Assembly (NCBI GenBank): GCA_011089965.1
Contig: JAANAU010000009.1
Span: forward strand, 43,156 to 107,155
Source of the DNA: Magnetococcales bacterium
Lineage (GTDB): Bacteria > Pseudomonadota > Magnetococcia > Magnetococcales > Magnetaquicoccaceae
Reading direction: 5' to 3'
DNA length: 64,000 nt
A program made the translations under genes and the position numbers. Positions 18,114-26,623 of the stretch are shown in pieces. Numbering within the stretch: the first letter of the stretch is position 1; each line of letters begins with the position of its first letter. Below the pieces are notes generated by a model. That model saw only the letters and a list, made by a program, of their open reading frames with translations. It searched no databases and had not been told where the DNA came from.

Positions 18114-18652
18114 ATTCATGGATCATCGATGAATCCGGAATGCATTTTGGTCCTTATCCAAAGGATCGATGCTTCAGGATTGAGAAGAGTCGTTGCTACA
18201 AGGCCATTCAAGATGGGGTTCGGATGGCGGAGTTTTTGTTGTTGCGTGAGTCCGAGAAAAGCGGTTCCCCGGTGATGTGGATTATCGAAGCCCGGTCCAG
18301 TTCTCCACGTCCTGAGAATCGGTCGGATTTCAATAAATTTATCATTGAGATTCGGGAGAAATTTGTCAATGCCTTTGCATTGGGATGGGCATCATGTTTG
18401 GGCAGACATCCGTATGCTGTGGGGGAGTTGCCAGAGGCGTTCAAGACGCTTGATTTGATGCAAACCGATGTCAGGTTTGCTTTGGTAATAAGAGGACATC
18501 AAGAAGCGTGGCTTTCACCGCTTCAGGATGCCTTGAAGATGGCGTTGCGTGTGGAGATCAAAACATGGAGATTTTCTTCTCATCCTGTTATTGTCATGAA
18601 TGAGGATTTGGCGCGGCGTCATGGTTTGATTATTTCGTATGTCGAAACATAA
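18110..18652 (+). CDS. Partner of the AAA ATPase, possible PD-(D/E)XK-like nuclease
   Basis: A 180-residue soluble protein of no named family. It overlaps the ATPase gene by ATGA, so the two are made together. The motif order resembles a small restriction-like fold: an early glutamate in FRIEKSRCYKAIQDGV, then VMWIIEARSSSPRPENRSDF, then IREKFVNAFALGWASCLGRH. The 'IIEARSS' segment looks like an E-x-K catalytic strand with arginine in place of lysine. I recall relatives with 'EAKSSSP' beside similar ATPases, but cannot verify it. If the K-to-R change is real, activity could be altered or lost. A 77 bp spacer separates it from the methyltransferase gene. Confidence 0.55.
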   Translation: MNSWIIDESGMHFGPYPKDRCFRIEKSRCYKAIQDGVRMAEFLLLRESEKSGSPVMWIIEARSSSPRPENRSDFNKFIIEIREKFVNAFALGWASCLGRHPYAVGELPEAFKTLDLMQTDVRFALVIRGHQEAWLSPLQDALKMALRVEIKTWRFSSHPVIVMNEDLARRHGLIISYVET

Positions 18653-18729
18653 TTGTTGAGAGTAGATTTTGAATCAATTTTTAGATTTTTTTAAACAATA
18701 ATTAGGATTCTAATAATCGGAGAGCTGCC

Positions 18730-19974
18730 ATGCACTGTCGCCACTGCGGGGCGCATTTGACCTTGACCCTGGTGGATTTGGGTAGTGCCCCACCCTCCAA
18801 TGCCTATTTGAACCTGGAAGCATTGCATGCCCCGGAGTTGTGGTTCCCTTTGCGCGTGCTGGTGTGCGAACAGTGCTGGCTGGTCCAGACCGAAGACTTT
18901 GCCGAGGCCGAGCGGCTGTTCGCGGCTGATTATGCCTATTTCAGCAGTTTTTCAATGAGTTGGTTGGACCATTGCAGGCGATATGTGGCAGAGGTGGTGG
19001 AACGGTTTGACCTGCATGAGGAAAGCCTTGTCGTGGAGATCGCTGCCAATGACGGCTATCTGTTGCAGTACGTGCAAGAACATGCCATCCCCTGTCTGGG
19101 GGTGGAACCCACAGCCAGTACGGCAACAGCAGCGCGTGCCAAGGGGATCGACATTGTGGAAGCGTTCTTTGGTCGTACACTGGCCAGGGAGTTGCTTCAG
19201 ACCCATCGACCCGCCGATTGGATCGTGGCCAACAATGTTTTGGCCCATGTGCCGGATATCAATGATTTCGTGGCCGGGATCACCACCCTGCTGGCTCCCT
19301 CCGGAGTGGTCACCTTTGAGTTTCCTCATCTGTTGAATCTGATCGCACAAACTCAATTCGATACCATTTATCACGAACATTTTTCCTATCTCTCCTTGAC
19401 GGCAGTGCAACGGATTCTTGCTGTTCATGGTTTGCAGGTGTTCGATGTCCTGGCCCAACCCACCCATGGTGGCAGCTTGCGTGTGTTTGCCCAGAGAACC
19501 GATGAAGGAGGGCAGGGAATATCCGAACGTGTGGCCACATTGTTGGATCAGGAGAGGGCAGAGGGGGTGACACGGTCTGATTACTATCACAACTTTCAGG
19601 AGCGGTGCGACCGGATCAAGAATGATCTGCTGATCTTTCTGCTGGAAGCCAAGCAGTGTGGTCGTGTTGTGGCCGGATATGGGGCTGCTGCCAAAGGGAC
19701 CACTCTGCTCAATTATGCTGGAGTGCGCAGCGATCTGTTGCGTTGCGTGGCTGATGGCAATCCGGCCAAACAGGGTAAACTCCTGCCGGGTTGTCGGATC
19801 CCGATAGTGGACCCGGAAACCTTGCATCACTTGCGACCTGATTATGTGGTGATTCTGCCTTGGAATTTGTCTGGCGAAATCATGCAGCAGTTGGCTGGTA
19901 TTGGGGCCTGGGGCGGACGGTTTGTCACGGCAGTTCCCAGTCTGCGTGTGATTGATGCTGCGGGGAACGGGTGA
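18730..19974 (+). CDS. Sugar C-methyltransferase (zinc-binding, TylCIII-like)
   Basis: A 414-residue SAM-dependent methyltransferase. The N-terminal zinc domain has MHCRHCGAHL and LVCEQCWLVQ cysteine pairs, followed by LGSAPPSNAYL typical of the family. SAM motif I is LVVEIAANDGYLLQYV, and EPTASTATAARAKGI follows. The active-site segment is TIYHEHFSYLSL. The C-terminal Methyltransf_14 region has VVAGYGAAAKGTTLLNY. These enzymes C-methylate NDP-4-keto-6-deoxy sugars, consistent with rfbF and the epimerase upstream. It has its own CGGAGAG ribosome site. Confidence 0.9.
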   Translation: MHCRHCGAHLTLTLVDLGSAPPSNAYLNLEALHAPELWFPLRVLVCEQCWLVQTEDFAEAERLFAADYAYFSSFSMSWLDHCRRYVAEVVERFDLHEESLVVEIAANDGYLLQYVQEHAIPCLGVEPTASTATAARAKGIDIVEAFFGRTLARELLQTHRPADWIVANNVLAHVPDINDFVAGITTLLAPSGVVTFEFPHLLNLIAQTQFDTIYHEHFSYLSLTAVQRILAVHGLQVFDVLAQPTHGGSLRVFAQRTDEGGQGISERVATLLDQERAEGVTRSDYYHNFQERCDRIKNDLLIFLLEAKQCGRVVAGYGAAAKGTTLLNYAGVRSDLLRCVADGNPAKQGKLLPGCRIPIVDPETLHHLRPDYVVILPWNLSGEIMQQLAGIGAWGGRFVTAVPSLRVIDAAGNG

Positions 19975-19981
19975 GTGGCGC

Positions 19982-20638
19982 ATGCGTATTATCAATCTGT
20001 CTGCCAACGAGTTGTCCCGTTATTGCCGTACCCAGCTTCTGCACTGGTTTCCGAATGGAGAGGATGTTGAGTTGTCACTGATTGACCGATACCTGCATCA
20101 GGCATTGGAGCGGTTGGAGTATTGCATTGCCCATGTGCGCATTTGGACCCCTGGCGAATTTGATGTTTTGCATTCCACCCAGTATTGCACGTTTCTCTAT
20201 TATCTGGCCAATACCATCTGGCGGGCCGAACGGGCGCAATCGGTTTGTACAAAACTGTTTTTATTGAATAAATCATTGAATGCCATCGATCTTTTCTATG
20301 AGATCGAATTGCCGGAGATTTTTCTGATTGGTCATTCGGTTGGGATCGTGTTTGCCAAGGCCACTTATGGGAATCGTTTGGTGATTTTCCAGAACTCAAC
20401 CATCGGCAAAAACCGTGGGGTGGCACCGGTTTTGGAGGAGGATGTGGTGCTTTATCCCAATGCGGCTGTTCTGGGCAGCAGTTTGGTGCGTCAGGGGTCG
20501 ATTGTGGCTCGCGGGGTGACGGTATTGAATCAGACCACGGAACCCGGTCAACTGGTTTTTCAGGGAGCGGATGGCGTATTGCGTTTCAAACCAACCCGTC
20601 GGGATTTTCGCGGGGAGTTTTTCCGGGAGCGGGTTTGA
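19982..20638 (+). CDS. Left-handed beta-helix acyltransferase (CysE-like)
   Basis: A 218-residue protein. The C-terminal half shows hexapeptide-type turns (IFLIGHSVGIVFAKATYGN, then VVLYPNAAVLGSSLV) and is related to serine acetyltransferases, with a histidine in the IGHSVG turn. The N-terminal 120 residues are helical and not recognised. Start MRIINLSANE at 19982 lies 7 bp after the methyltransferase stop. It most likely acetylates an amino- or deoxy-sugar for the surface glycan made by the preceding genes; the acceptor is unknown. It ends just before repeat copy C. Confidence 0.65.
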   Translation: MRIINLSANELSRYCRTQLLHWFPNGEDVELSLIDRYLHQALERLEYCIAHVRIWTPGEFDVLHSTQYCTFLYYLANTIWRAERAQSVCTKLFLLNKSLNAIDLFYEIELPEIFLIGHSVGIVFAKATYGNRLVIFQNSTIGKNRGVAPVLEEDVVLYPNAAVLGSSLVRQGSIVARGVTVLNQTTEPGQLVFQGADGVLRFKPTRRDFRGEFFRERV

Positions 20639-20644
20639 GGCTGT

Positions 20645-20909
20645 TTGGTGATTCCTGAGCCGAGCACATAGATCCAATTATTGAAAAAAAAGAGGGGGTC
20701 TGGGGGATTCATCCCCCAGGGTTTTATTATTTTATTATTTTATTATTTAAAAAAATAAATTTTTAATATTTTTGTTTAAAAGATTTAAAAGATTTAAAAG
20801 ATTAAAGTCCCAGGGGTTTCACCCCTGGACCCCACCAGGGGGGTAACCCCCCTGGACCCCTGATGATGGTGTATTGTCTCTGACTCTCGATGGATCCTGG
20901 AATCACCAA
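20645..20909 (+). repeat. Hairpin intergenic repeat, copy C (complete, perfect 11-bp terminal inverted repeats)
   Basis: The best-bounded copy: TTGGTGATTCC at 20645-20655 is matched by GGAATCACCAA at 20899-20909. Inside are the GGGGGATTCATCCCCC hairpin, an A/T-rich block with TTTAAAAGA tandem units, and the right block CCCAGGGGTTTCACCCCTGG and GGGGGGTAACCCCCC. It fills the space between two convergent genes and carries no reading frame. Confidence 0.9.
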
Positions 20910-20934
20910 TACATTCCAAAATGGTTGTGGTTTT

Positions 20935-22032
20935 TTAGCAACCGGGTGATGCGGTCTGGATGGGCTGATCCACCAGGTGATAGCGGAACCGGTTGCGGGT
21001 GGCGCGCTGAATCTCATCCAGATAGTTGCCGTTCATGACCAGAATGTCGGCCCGGGCATGCAACTGTGGGATCGCCTCGTCAGGAGCACATACACGCAAT
21101 CCGGTGACCGGAAGATAAGTGTTCTGTTTGGCGGGATTGATATCGATCACCCAGTCGAACCGAATCCCGACCCGTTGCAGGAACAAGGCAAAGATCACCC
21201 CCTTGGAGCCAGCCCCCCAAATGACCGCTTGCGGGCTGTTTTGCAACCAGGCTGCCTGATGCTCCAGAGTGGCCAGAAAATCGTTCGGCCACAAGAAAGG
21301 ATCCCTGCCCGTATTGGTCACAGACAACAGTGAGGACAAATCCGCCACCACATACAGATACTGCCCGCCAAAGGTGTGACCGGCAGCGGCAATTCTTGAG
21401 AACATCCGGTAGAAATCACTCAGCCGGAAATAGTTGACATGCTCGTAATAGATGTCGAACCAGGTGCGGTGACGGCAGATCCAATCCAGACAGGGGACTT
21501 CGAGATAGATCCAACCACCATGGTTGGCTGCGGCCAGATTGGTCAGAAATTGAAGTGGGTCCGGTACATGTTCCAGGACATGCCGCAGGATCAGCGCATC
21601 GGCCTGCAATCCCGCATCCCGGGTGAAATAACGTTTGTGGATGGCTGGATTGACGCCATCATAGGCCGGATCACAGCCGGTGATGGCAAATCCGGCCTGT
21701 TGCAGCATCTCCAGAAAAAAACCTTTGCCGCATCCCACCTCCAGCAGCGACTGACCGGCAAAATGGTGCGCAATGATCCCGCGCATCTCTTCCAGATGGA
21801 GACGGAACGAACGACTCAACCCCTGTTCGTTCTGATATTGGGCGGTGTAGTGCATCCGTTCCGGTTCAAAGGCCTGGTTGTAAATCAGACCGGTGGCGTG
21901 GTCCTGAACCAGGATCACATCCCCGGTGGCACAGGTCTGGGCCTCGGTTCGGGTGGGATAGGTCTGGTTCTGCAACAATGGCAGTTGTCGGGCGCAATAG
22001 AGTTCCGTGTGCCGGGATGATGAGGTGGTCAT
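20935..22032 (-). CDS. SAM-dependent methyltransferase, sugar-modifying type
   Basis: A 365-residue class I methyltransferase. SAM motif I is SLLEVGCGKGFFLEMLQQAG, with ALILRHVLEHVPDPLQFL as the post-II segment. The segment FDIYYEHVNYFRLSDF parallels the active-site block of sugar C-methyltransferases. A C-terminal Rossmann-like part has AVIWGAGSKGVIFALFLQRV. It lacks the N-terminal zinc domain of the 18730-19974 enzyme but shares the overall plan. MTTSSS at 22032 overlaps the upstream epimerase stop as ATGA. The pair likely modifies one sugar or builds a glycan side group. Confidence 0.8.
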   Translation of the reverse strand: MTTSSSRHTELYCARQLPLLQNQTYPTRTEAQTCATGDVILVQDHATGLIYNQAFEPERMHYTAQYQNEQGLSRSFRLHLEEMRGIIAHHFAGQSLLEVGCGKGFFLEMLQQAGFAITGCDPAYDGVNPAIHKRYFTRDAGLQADALILRHVLEHVPDPLQFLTNLAAANHGGWIYLEVPCLDWICRHRTWFDIYYEHVNYFRLSDFYRMFSRIAAAGHTFGGQYLYVVADLSSLLSVTNTGRDPFLWPNDFLATLEHQAAWLQNSPQAVIWGAGSKGVIFALFLQRVGIRFDWVIDINPAKQNTYLPVTGLRVCAPDEAIPQLHARADILVMNGNYLDEIQRATRNRFRYHLVDQPIQTASPGC

Positions 22033-22877
22033 ACGCTCTCTGCCAAAGCCTGGTGCAGTTTGGTGCAATCGCCCCAAAAAGCCATGGGTTCATGATCGGG
22101 ATACGGGTAGTGGCCCAGATTGAGCGCAATGGACCACCCCTCTTTTTGAAGCCACTGCTCGACCAGACGACGCACGGAGATCGGTTGACCCGAGGCCAGA
22201 TTGATCACCCCATGCCGACAGTCGGCAGTCAGGGCCAACGATGCCAGCCGTTCGGCAACGGTTTCAGCAGGCAGATAGTCCCGCAACTGCTCGCCACCCG
22301 ACATGTTGAACTGGCTGGCACCCTCTTTGACCGCACGCCGGAGCTGGGACAGCAGCGCGTTGTCACCCTGACCCGGACCATACAGGTAGAACAGGCGCGT
22401 CCAGGTCAGATGGAATGAGTGACTCCGTTGCAGGAACTGAAGCTGCTGGCGCAGTTGATCCTTGGCAAAGCCGTATGGGTTGTCTGGCCGGGTGGGGCAG
22501 GCTTCATTCAGTGCTCCGGATTGCATCCCGTACTCAAAGCAGGTTCCAGTCACCAACAGTCGTGGCAGACCAGCTGTGATCCATGATTTCAGGAAGGCAT
22601 ACTGGGCCGGCAGTTCGGTCTCAAAGTGGTGCAAGGAGCGGTAGTTGGGCAGTCCGGACCAGGCCAGATGGATCAGCAGATCAGGCTGACCCAATCGATC
22701 AAACAGCCGGTCTGGCGGGGCGTGGAGATCCAATGGAACCAGCGTGTGGTGATGGAAGGATTCAGGAATGACTGATTCCGGTCGGACCATCAGGATCAAC
22801 ACATGGCCGCGCGGCTGGAGAGCGGCAACCAGATGGCGTCCGATGAAACCGGTGGCACCGGTGATCGCAATCTTCAT
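22029..22877 (-). CDS. NAD-dependent sugar epimerase/dehydratase
   Basis: A 282-residue extended SDR. The Rossmann motif MKIAITGATGFIGRHLVAAL starts at the first residue, which fixes the start. The active-site order is LLVTGTCFEYG then NPYGFAKDQLRQQL (Y-x3-K). LTWTRLFYLYGPGQ and the C-terminal substrate region follow. Members act on NDP-sugars as epimerases, dehydratases or reductases; the exact reaction cannot be read. It is coupled to the methyltransferase by ATGA. A 236 bp upstream gap with no reading frame should hold the promoter. Confidence 0.85.
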   Translation of the reverse strand: MKIAITGATGFIGRHLVAALQPRGHVLILMVRPESVIPESFHHHTLVPLDLHAPPDRLFDRLGQPDLLIHLAWSGLPNYRSLHHFETELPAQYAFLKSWITAGLPRLLVTGTCFEYGMQSGALNEACPTRPDNPYGFAKDQLRQQLQFLQRSHSFHLTWTRLFYLYGPGQGDNALLSQLRRAVKEGASQFNMSGGEQLRDYLPAETVAERLASLALTADCRHGVINLASGQPISVRRLVEQWLQKEGWSIALNLGHYPYPDHEPMAFWGDCTKLHQALAESV

Positions 22878-23113
22878 GGGTTCAAAAGTCTTTTGTATGG
22901 GGTAAAGAAAGCAAAGAGATTCAAGAGTATGACATGCCAAAGCAGGAATTCAAGAGCCTTGGTGGGTATGTTGGGAAGTTTCGGGAAACATTGAATTAAA
23001 GTTATCGTAACGGCTGGTTTTTATGAGATCAAGGAAGAAAGCAGTAATTACTTTTATTTTTGAGCAAGTTCAAACTGGTTTTGGTTTCAACCGCAACCCG
23101 CATGGAACACACG

Positions 23114-23821
23114 TCAGGATGATGAAAACAACATCCCGTGCCCGTCCCGAAATGTCGGATCGGCCAATTGCATGAAGATTCCGACTGCGTTTTCCGGCTG
23201 AGGCAGGGTGGTCGGATCGTCGCCAGGAAAAACCTTGGCACGCAAGGATGTGGCCATGGGTCCGGGGTCCACGGCATACATGCGCACCGTTCCCTGGGGA
23301 GTTTCTGCGGCCCAGGTACGGGTCATCTGCCACAATGCGGCTTTCGAGGCCCCATAAGCACCGCGAAACGGAGCCGGTGTCAACCCCTCCTGGCATACCA
23401 CCTGGATCACGGCACCTGCCGCGCTTTTTTTCAACAGTGGCATCAGTTCCCGAGTCAGAAAGAAAGGAGCGGCAACATTCACCCGGAACACGGCCTCCCA
23501 ATCTGCCGGACAGTGCATATCCAGCGGAGTGCGCGGTCCCACCAGGGCTGCACAGTTGACCAGCACATCCAAACGTCCATACCGTTCGAACAGCGCCTTG
23601 GCCACCTCTGGCACTCGATGCAATTGACTTTCCAGATCCAAAGGAACCAGACCTGCCGCACCACCATGACGTCGGATCTGATCATCGGTCTCTTTGAGCC
23701 GTTCCAAACGGCTGCCGAGCAGAAAAACCTGCGCCCCGGCACCGGCATAGGCAACTGCCACGGCACGTCCCAAACCGGATCCGGCGCCCGTGACCAGAAT
23801 AATGCGATCTGTCAGTTGCAT
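23114..23821 (-). CDS. Short-chain dehydrogenase (YciK-like) with altered catalytic serine
   Basis: A 235-residue classical SDR. Cofactor motif ILVTGAGSGLGRAVAVAYA, then DVLVNCAALVGPRTPLD and RVNVAAPFFLTREL. The catalytic Y-x3-K is AYGASKAALW. Thirteen residues before that tyrosine, where SDRs carry serine, this protein has cysteine (VVCQEGLTP). Downstream, VDPGPMATSLRAKVFPGDDP resembles YciK. The start MQLTDR lies 44 bp from the divergent miaA start, so the two share a promoter region. Activity with cysteine in place of serine is uncertain; substrate unknown. Confidence 0.8.
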   Translation of the reverse strand: MQLTDRIILVTGAGSGLGRAVAVAYAGAGAQVFLLGSRLERLKETDDQIRRHGGAAGLVPLDLESQLHRVPEVAKALFERYGRLDVLVNCAALVGPRTPLDMHCPADWEAVFRVNVAAPFFLTRELMPLLKKSAAGAVIQVVCQEGLTPAPFRGAYGASKAALWQMTRTWAAETPQGTVRMYAVDPGPMATSLRAKVFPGDDPTTLPQPENAVGIFMQLADPTFRDGHGMLFSSS

Positions 23822-23865
23822 GAATACTCCTTGATCAAAAACGGTTGATCCCGCAAGATTCACCA

Positions 23866-24801
23866 ATGTATCACGAATCTGCTTCAAAACCTCCCGTAAT
23901 TTTTCTCATGGGACCAACGGCCTCTGGCAAAAGTGCGCTGGCCATGGGTTTGGCTGCTCGTTTGCCTGCAGAAATCGTCAATGCCGACTCGGTGCAGATA
24001 TATCGCGGCTTTGAAATCGGTGCTGCCAAGCCCACTTTGGCCGAACGTCAGCAGGTGGTCCATCACCTGTTGGATGTGACCGATCCGGACCTTCCCTGGT
24101 CAGCGGATCGCTACCGTGCCGCTGCCTGGGAACGGATTGCAACCTTGAGTGGACGCGGCATCATTCCGTTGTTCGTGGGAGGGAGTGGTCTTTATCTGCG
24201 TGCTGTGGAGCAGGGGTTGGCTTTGACGCCACCGATTCCATCTGAGCTGCTGGAAGCCATTCGAGATGAAGGAGGGAGCAGGGGTTGGCCCGGCATGCAT
24301 CATAAGCTCATGCAGGTTGATCCGGAGTCGGCCCGCAAAATCACGCCCAACGATGCCCAACGGATTTTGCGTGCCCTTTCGGTGTTTGTCGCCACCGGGA
24401 CTCCTTTGACCATCTGGCAACAACAACAACCGCCACCACCGTCGATGCGCATTCTCAAACTGCTTCTTCTGCCTCCGCGCAGCCTGCTTTATCCACGCAT
24501 CGAGGCTCGTTTTGACACCATGCTGCGTCTTGGTCTTCTGGAAGAGGCCACAACACTGTTTTTGAAATATGATCGGGAACTGCCTGTCATGAAGGCCGTC
24601 GGCTACCGTCAGCTCTTTGCCTGGCTTGATGGCACCATGAGCCAGAGTGATGCCATTCAAAAGGCCAAACAGGAGAGTCGACGTTATGCCAAACGTCAGG
24701 AGACCTGGCTGAAACAGGAGACGGAAACCATCCGTCTGCCCGATGAGCATCCTTTGGAGGCGGCTCTGACTCACATTCATCTTTTTTTGCGTCACGTTTG
24801 A
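23866..24801 (+). CDS. miaA: tRNA dimethylallyltransferase
   Basis: A 311-residue MiaA. The P-loop is LMGPTASGKSALAMGL (16-23), followed by AEIVNADSVQIYRGFEIGAA and KPTLAERQQVVHHLLDV. Further blocks are FVGGSGLYLRAVEQGL, NDAQRILRALSVF, VMKAVGYRQLFAWL and KQESRRYAKRQETWLK. It adds the isopentenyl group to A37 of tRNAs that read UNN codons. ATG 23866 gives the usual N-terminal length; TTG 23845 is in frame but poorer. It is divergent from the SDR gene. Repeat copy D follows within 5 bp of the stop and may terminate its transcript. Confidence 0.95.
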   Translation: MYHESASKPPVIFLMGPTASGKSALAMGLAARLPAEIVNADSVQIYRGFEIGAAKPTLAERQQVVHHLLDVTDPDLPWSADRYRAAAWERIATLSGRGIIPLFVGGSGLYLRAVEQGLALTPPIPSELLEAIRDEGGSRGWPGMHHKLMQVDPESARKITPNDAQRILRALSVFVATGTPLTIWQQQQPPPPSMRILKLLLLPPRSLLYPRIEARFDTMLRLGLLEEATTLFLKYDRELPVMKAVGYRQLFAWLDGTMSQSDAIQKAKQESRRYAKRQETWLKQETETIRLPDEHPLEAALTHIHLFLRHV

Positions 24802-24804
24802 GCC

Positions 24805-25130
24805 TGGTGATTCTTATAGGATCAGCAGAGGGTCAATACTCCATCATTATGGGTCCAGGGGGGTTACCCCCCTGGTGGGGTCCAGGGGTGAAACCCCTGG
24901 GACTTAAATCTTTTAAATCTTTTAAATCTTTTAAATCTTTTAAATCTTTTAAATCTTTTAAATCTTTTAAATCTTTTAAACAAAAAATATTAATAAATTA
25001 TTTTTTTTTAAACATTAAAACATTAAAACATTAAAACATTAAAACATTAAAACCCTGGGGGATGAATCCCCCAGACCCCCTCTTTTTTTTTAATCATTGG
25101 ATAGATGTGCCCGGCTCAGGAACTGCCAAA
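24805..25130 (-). repeat. Hairpin intergenic repeat, copy D (inverted, expanded tandem units)
   Basis: It has the opposite orientation to copies B, C and E. The ends are TGGTGATTC at 24805 and GGAACTGCCAAA at 25119-25130, a variant of GGAATCACCAAA. The A/T-rich middle is expanded: about eight tandem AAATCTTTT units (about 24905-24980) and about five AACATTAAA-type units (about 25012-25052). Near the right end, CTGGGGGATGAATCCCCCAG (25055-25074) folds into a hairpin and is followed eight bases later by a T-run. On the + strand this could act as a terminator after miaA. Confidence 0.88.
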
Positions 25131-25141
25131 CAGCCTCTGAC

Positions 25142-25169
25142 TTGTCGTCATTCTGAAAACCGCTATACT
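25142..25169 (+). promoter_or_regulatory. Candidate sigma-70 promoter of hflX
   Basis: TTGTCG (25142-25147) and TATACT (25164-25169) are separated by 16 bp. Transcription would begin near 25176, giving a leader of about 30 bases before the GTG at 25207. Seen by eye only. Confidence 0.45.
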
Positions 25170-25206
25170 GCATTTTATACAGCCACCCTTGTCTGCGAGT
25201 TGCCCC

Positions 25207-26538
25207 GTGAGCCACGAAGCCAGAATTGATCGCTCCCCCAAACCTTTGCGCGCCCTGCTGGTGCAGACCATCGCTGCCCAGGAGTCCCGCGAACAGGCGG
25301 AACGGTACGCACAAGAGATCGAACGACTGACGGTCAGTGCCGGATTGCAGCCAGTGGGTACACGCTTTTATGCTCTGCCCAAGGTCAACTCCGGCAGCTA
25401 TCTCGGCACCGGCAACCTGGACAATCTGGCCGCAGCCGTGATCGAACAGGAGGCCGAACTGGTGGTATTCAACCACGCCCTGACTCCGATCCAGCAGCGC
25501 AATCTGGAAAAAGGGCTGGCCTGCAAGGTGGCGGATCGCACCGGCATCATCCTGGAGATCTTTGCCGCACGCGCCCAAACCCGGGAAGGCCGCTTGCAGG
25601 TGGAGTTGGCAGCCCTGCTCTATCAACAGTCGCGTCTGGTTCGTACCTGGACCCATCTGGAGCGCCAGAAAGGGGGAGTCGGTCTGCGCGGCGGACCAGG
25701 CGAAACCCAGATCGAGGTGGACCGCCGTCTGATCCGCGGACGGATCCGACAGCTGGAAAAAAAATTGACCTCGGTCCAACGCACCCGCACCCTGCAACGC
25801 CGGGCGCGTCAGGATGTGCCATTCTTCAGCGCCGCACTGGTCGGCTATACCAATGCCGGCAAATCCACACTGTTCAATTACCTGACCGGAGCGCAGGTTC
25901 TGGCCGAAGATCAGTTGTTTGCCACCCTGGACCCCACGGTGCGCCGCATCCGACTGCCCAACCGTGACACCATCATTCTCAGCGATACGGTTGGTTTCAT
26001 TCGCGATCTGCCCCACCAGCTGATCGCAGCCTTCCGCGCCACTCTCGAAGAGACCCTGGAAGCCGATCTGCTGGTGCATGTCGTCGATGTCTCTGACCCC
26101 GAATGGGAGGAGCAGGAGGCCGCCGTGCTGGAGACCCTCCACGAACTGCATGTGGCGGATAAACCCTTGCTGACCCTTTACAATAAAACTGACCTGCTTC
26201 CTCCAGACTCCAGATTGCTCACCCGACTCCAGGGCCGTCTCAGAACCCTCTTGATCTCATCCGTCACCGGTCATGGCGTGGATCGTTTGCTGGCCACATT
26301 CGGCCAGGAGGCGAGCAAAACCGCACGCCTTGTTCAACTGTGCATCCCGGTGACCGAAGGGGCGCTGCTGGCCCGACTCTGTCAGGAAGGCCGACTCATC
26401 CATCGCCAGGATGACGATGACCACATTCATCTGACAGTGCAGCTCTCACCGATTGCCCACGGACGTCTGCTCCCGGTCATCCAGCCCTATACGGCAGCAG
26501 CATGTGATCATGCCACCACCGCACTCACCATGACATAA
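25207..26538 (+). CDS. hflX: Ribosome-associated GTPase HflX
   Basis: A 443-residue HflX. The N-terminal domain has YLGTGNLDNLAAAVIEQEAE and FNHALTPIQQRNLEK, then DRTGIILEIFAARAQTREGR. The glycine-rich linker is GGVGLRGGPGETQIEVDRR. The G domain follows: G1 VGYTNAGKSTLFNYL, G3 LSDTVGFIRDLPHQLI and G4 YNKTDLL. HflX splits stalled 70S ribosomes after heat shock or antibiotic stress. GTG 25207 is preferred because the TTG at 25189 lies close to the predicted transcription start; both are possible. hfq, often adjacent, is not here. Confidence 0.93.
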   Translation: MSHEARIDRSPKPLRALLVQTIAAQESREQAERYAQEIERLTVSAGLQPVGTRFYALPKVNSGSYLGTGNLDNLAAAVIEQEAELVVFNHALTPIQQRNLEKGLACKVADRTGIILEIFAARAQTREGRLQVELAALLYQQSRLVRTWTHLERQKGGVGLRGGPGETQIEVDRRLIRGRIRQLEKKLTSVQRTRTLQRRARQDVPFFSAALVGYTNAGKSTLFNYLTGAQVLAEDQLFATLDPTVRRIRLPNRDTIILSDTVGFIRDLPHQLIAAFRATLEETLEADLLVHVVDVSDPEWEEQEAAVLETLHELHVADKPLLTLYNKTDLLPPDSRLLTRLQGRLRTLLISSVTGHGVDRLLATFGQEASKTARLVQLCIPVTEGALLARLCQEGRLIHRQDDDDHIHLTVQLSPIAHGRLLPVIQPYTAAACDHATTALTMT

Positions 26539-26623
26539 TAATTTATATTTTCATTATCGGTGTTATGGAATAAAAAAACACAATCCTGTCAGGGGCATGA
26601 TCTCCGGGCGATCTATTTTTTCG

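Noticed and set aside
24905..25052. Possible CRISPR array
   Set aside because: The units are 9-bp contiguous tandem repeats without spacers, and no cas gene is present.
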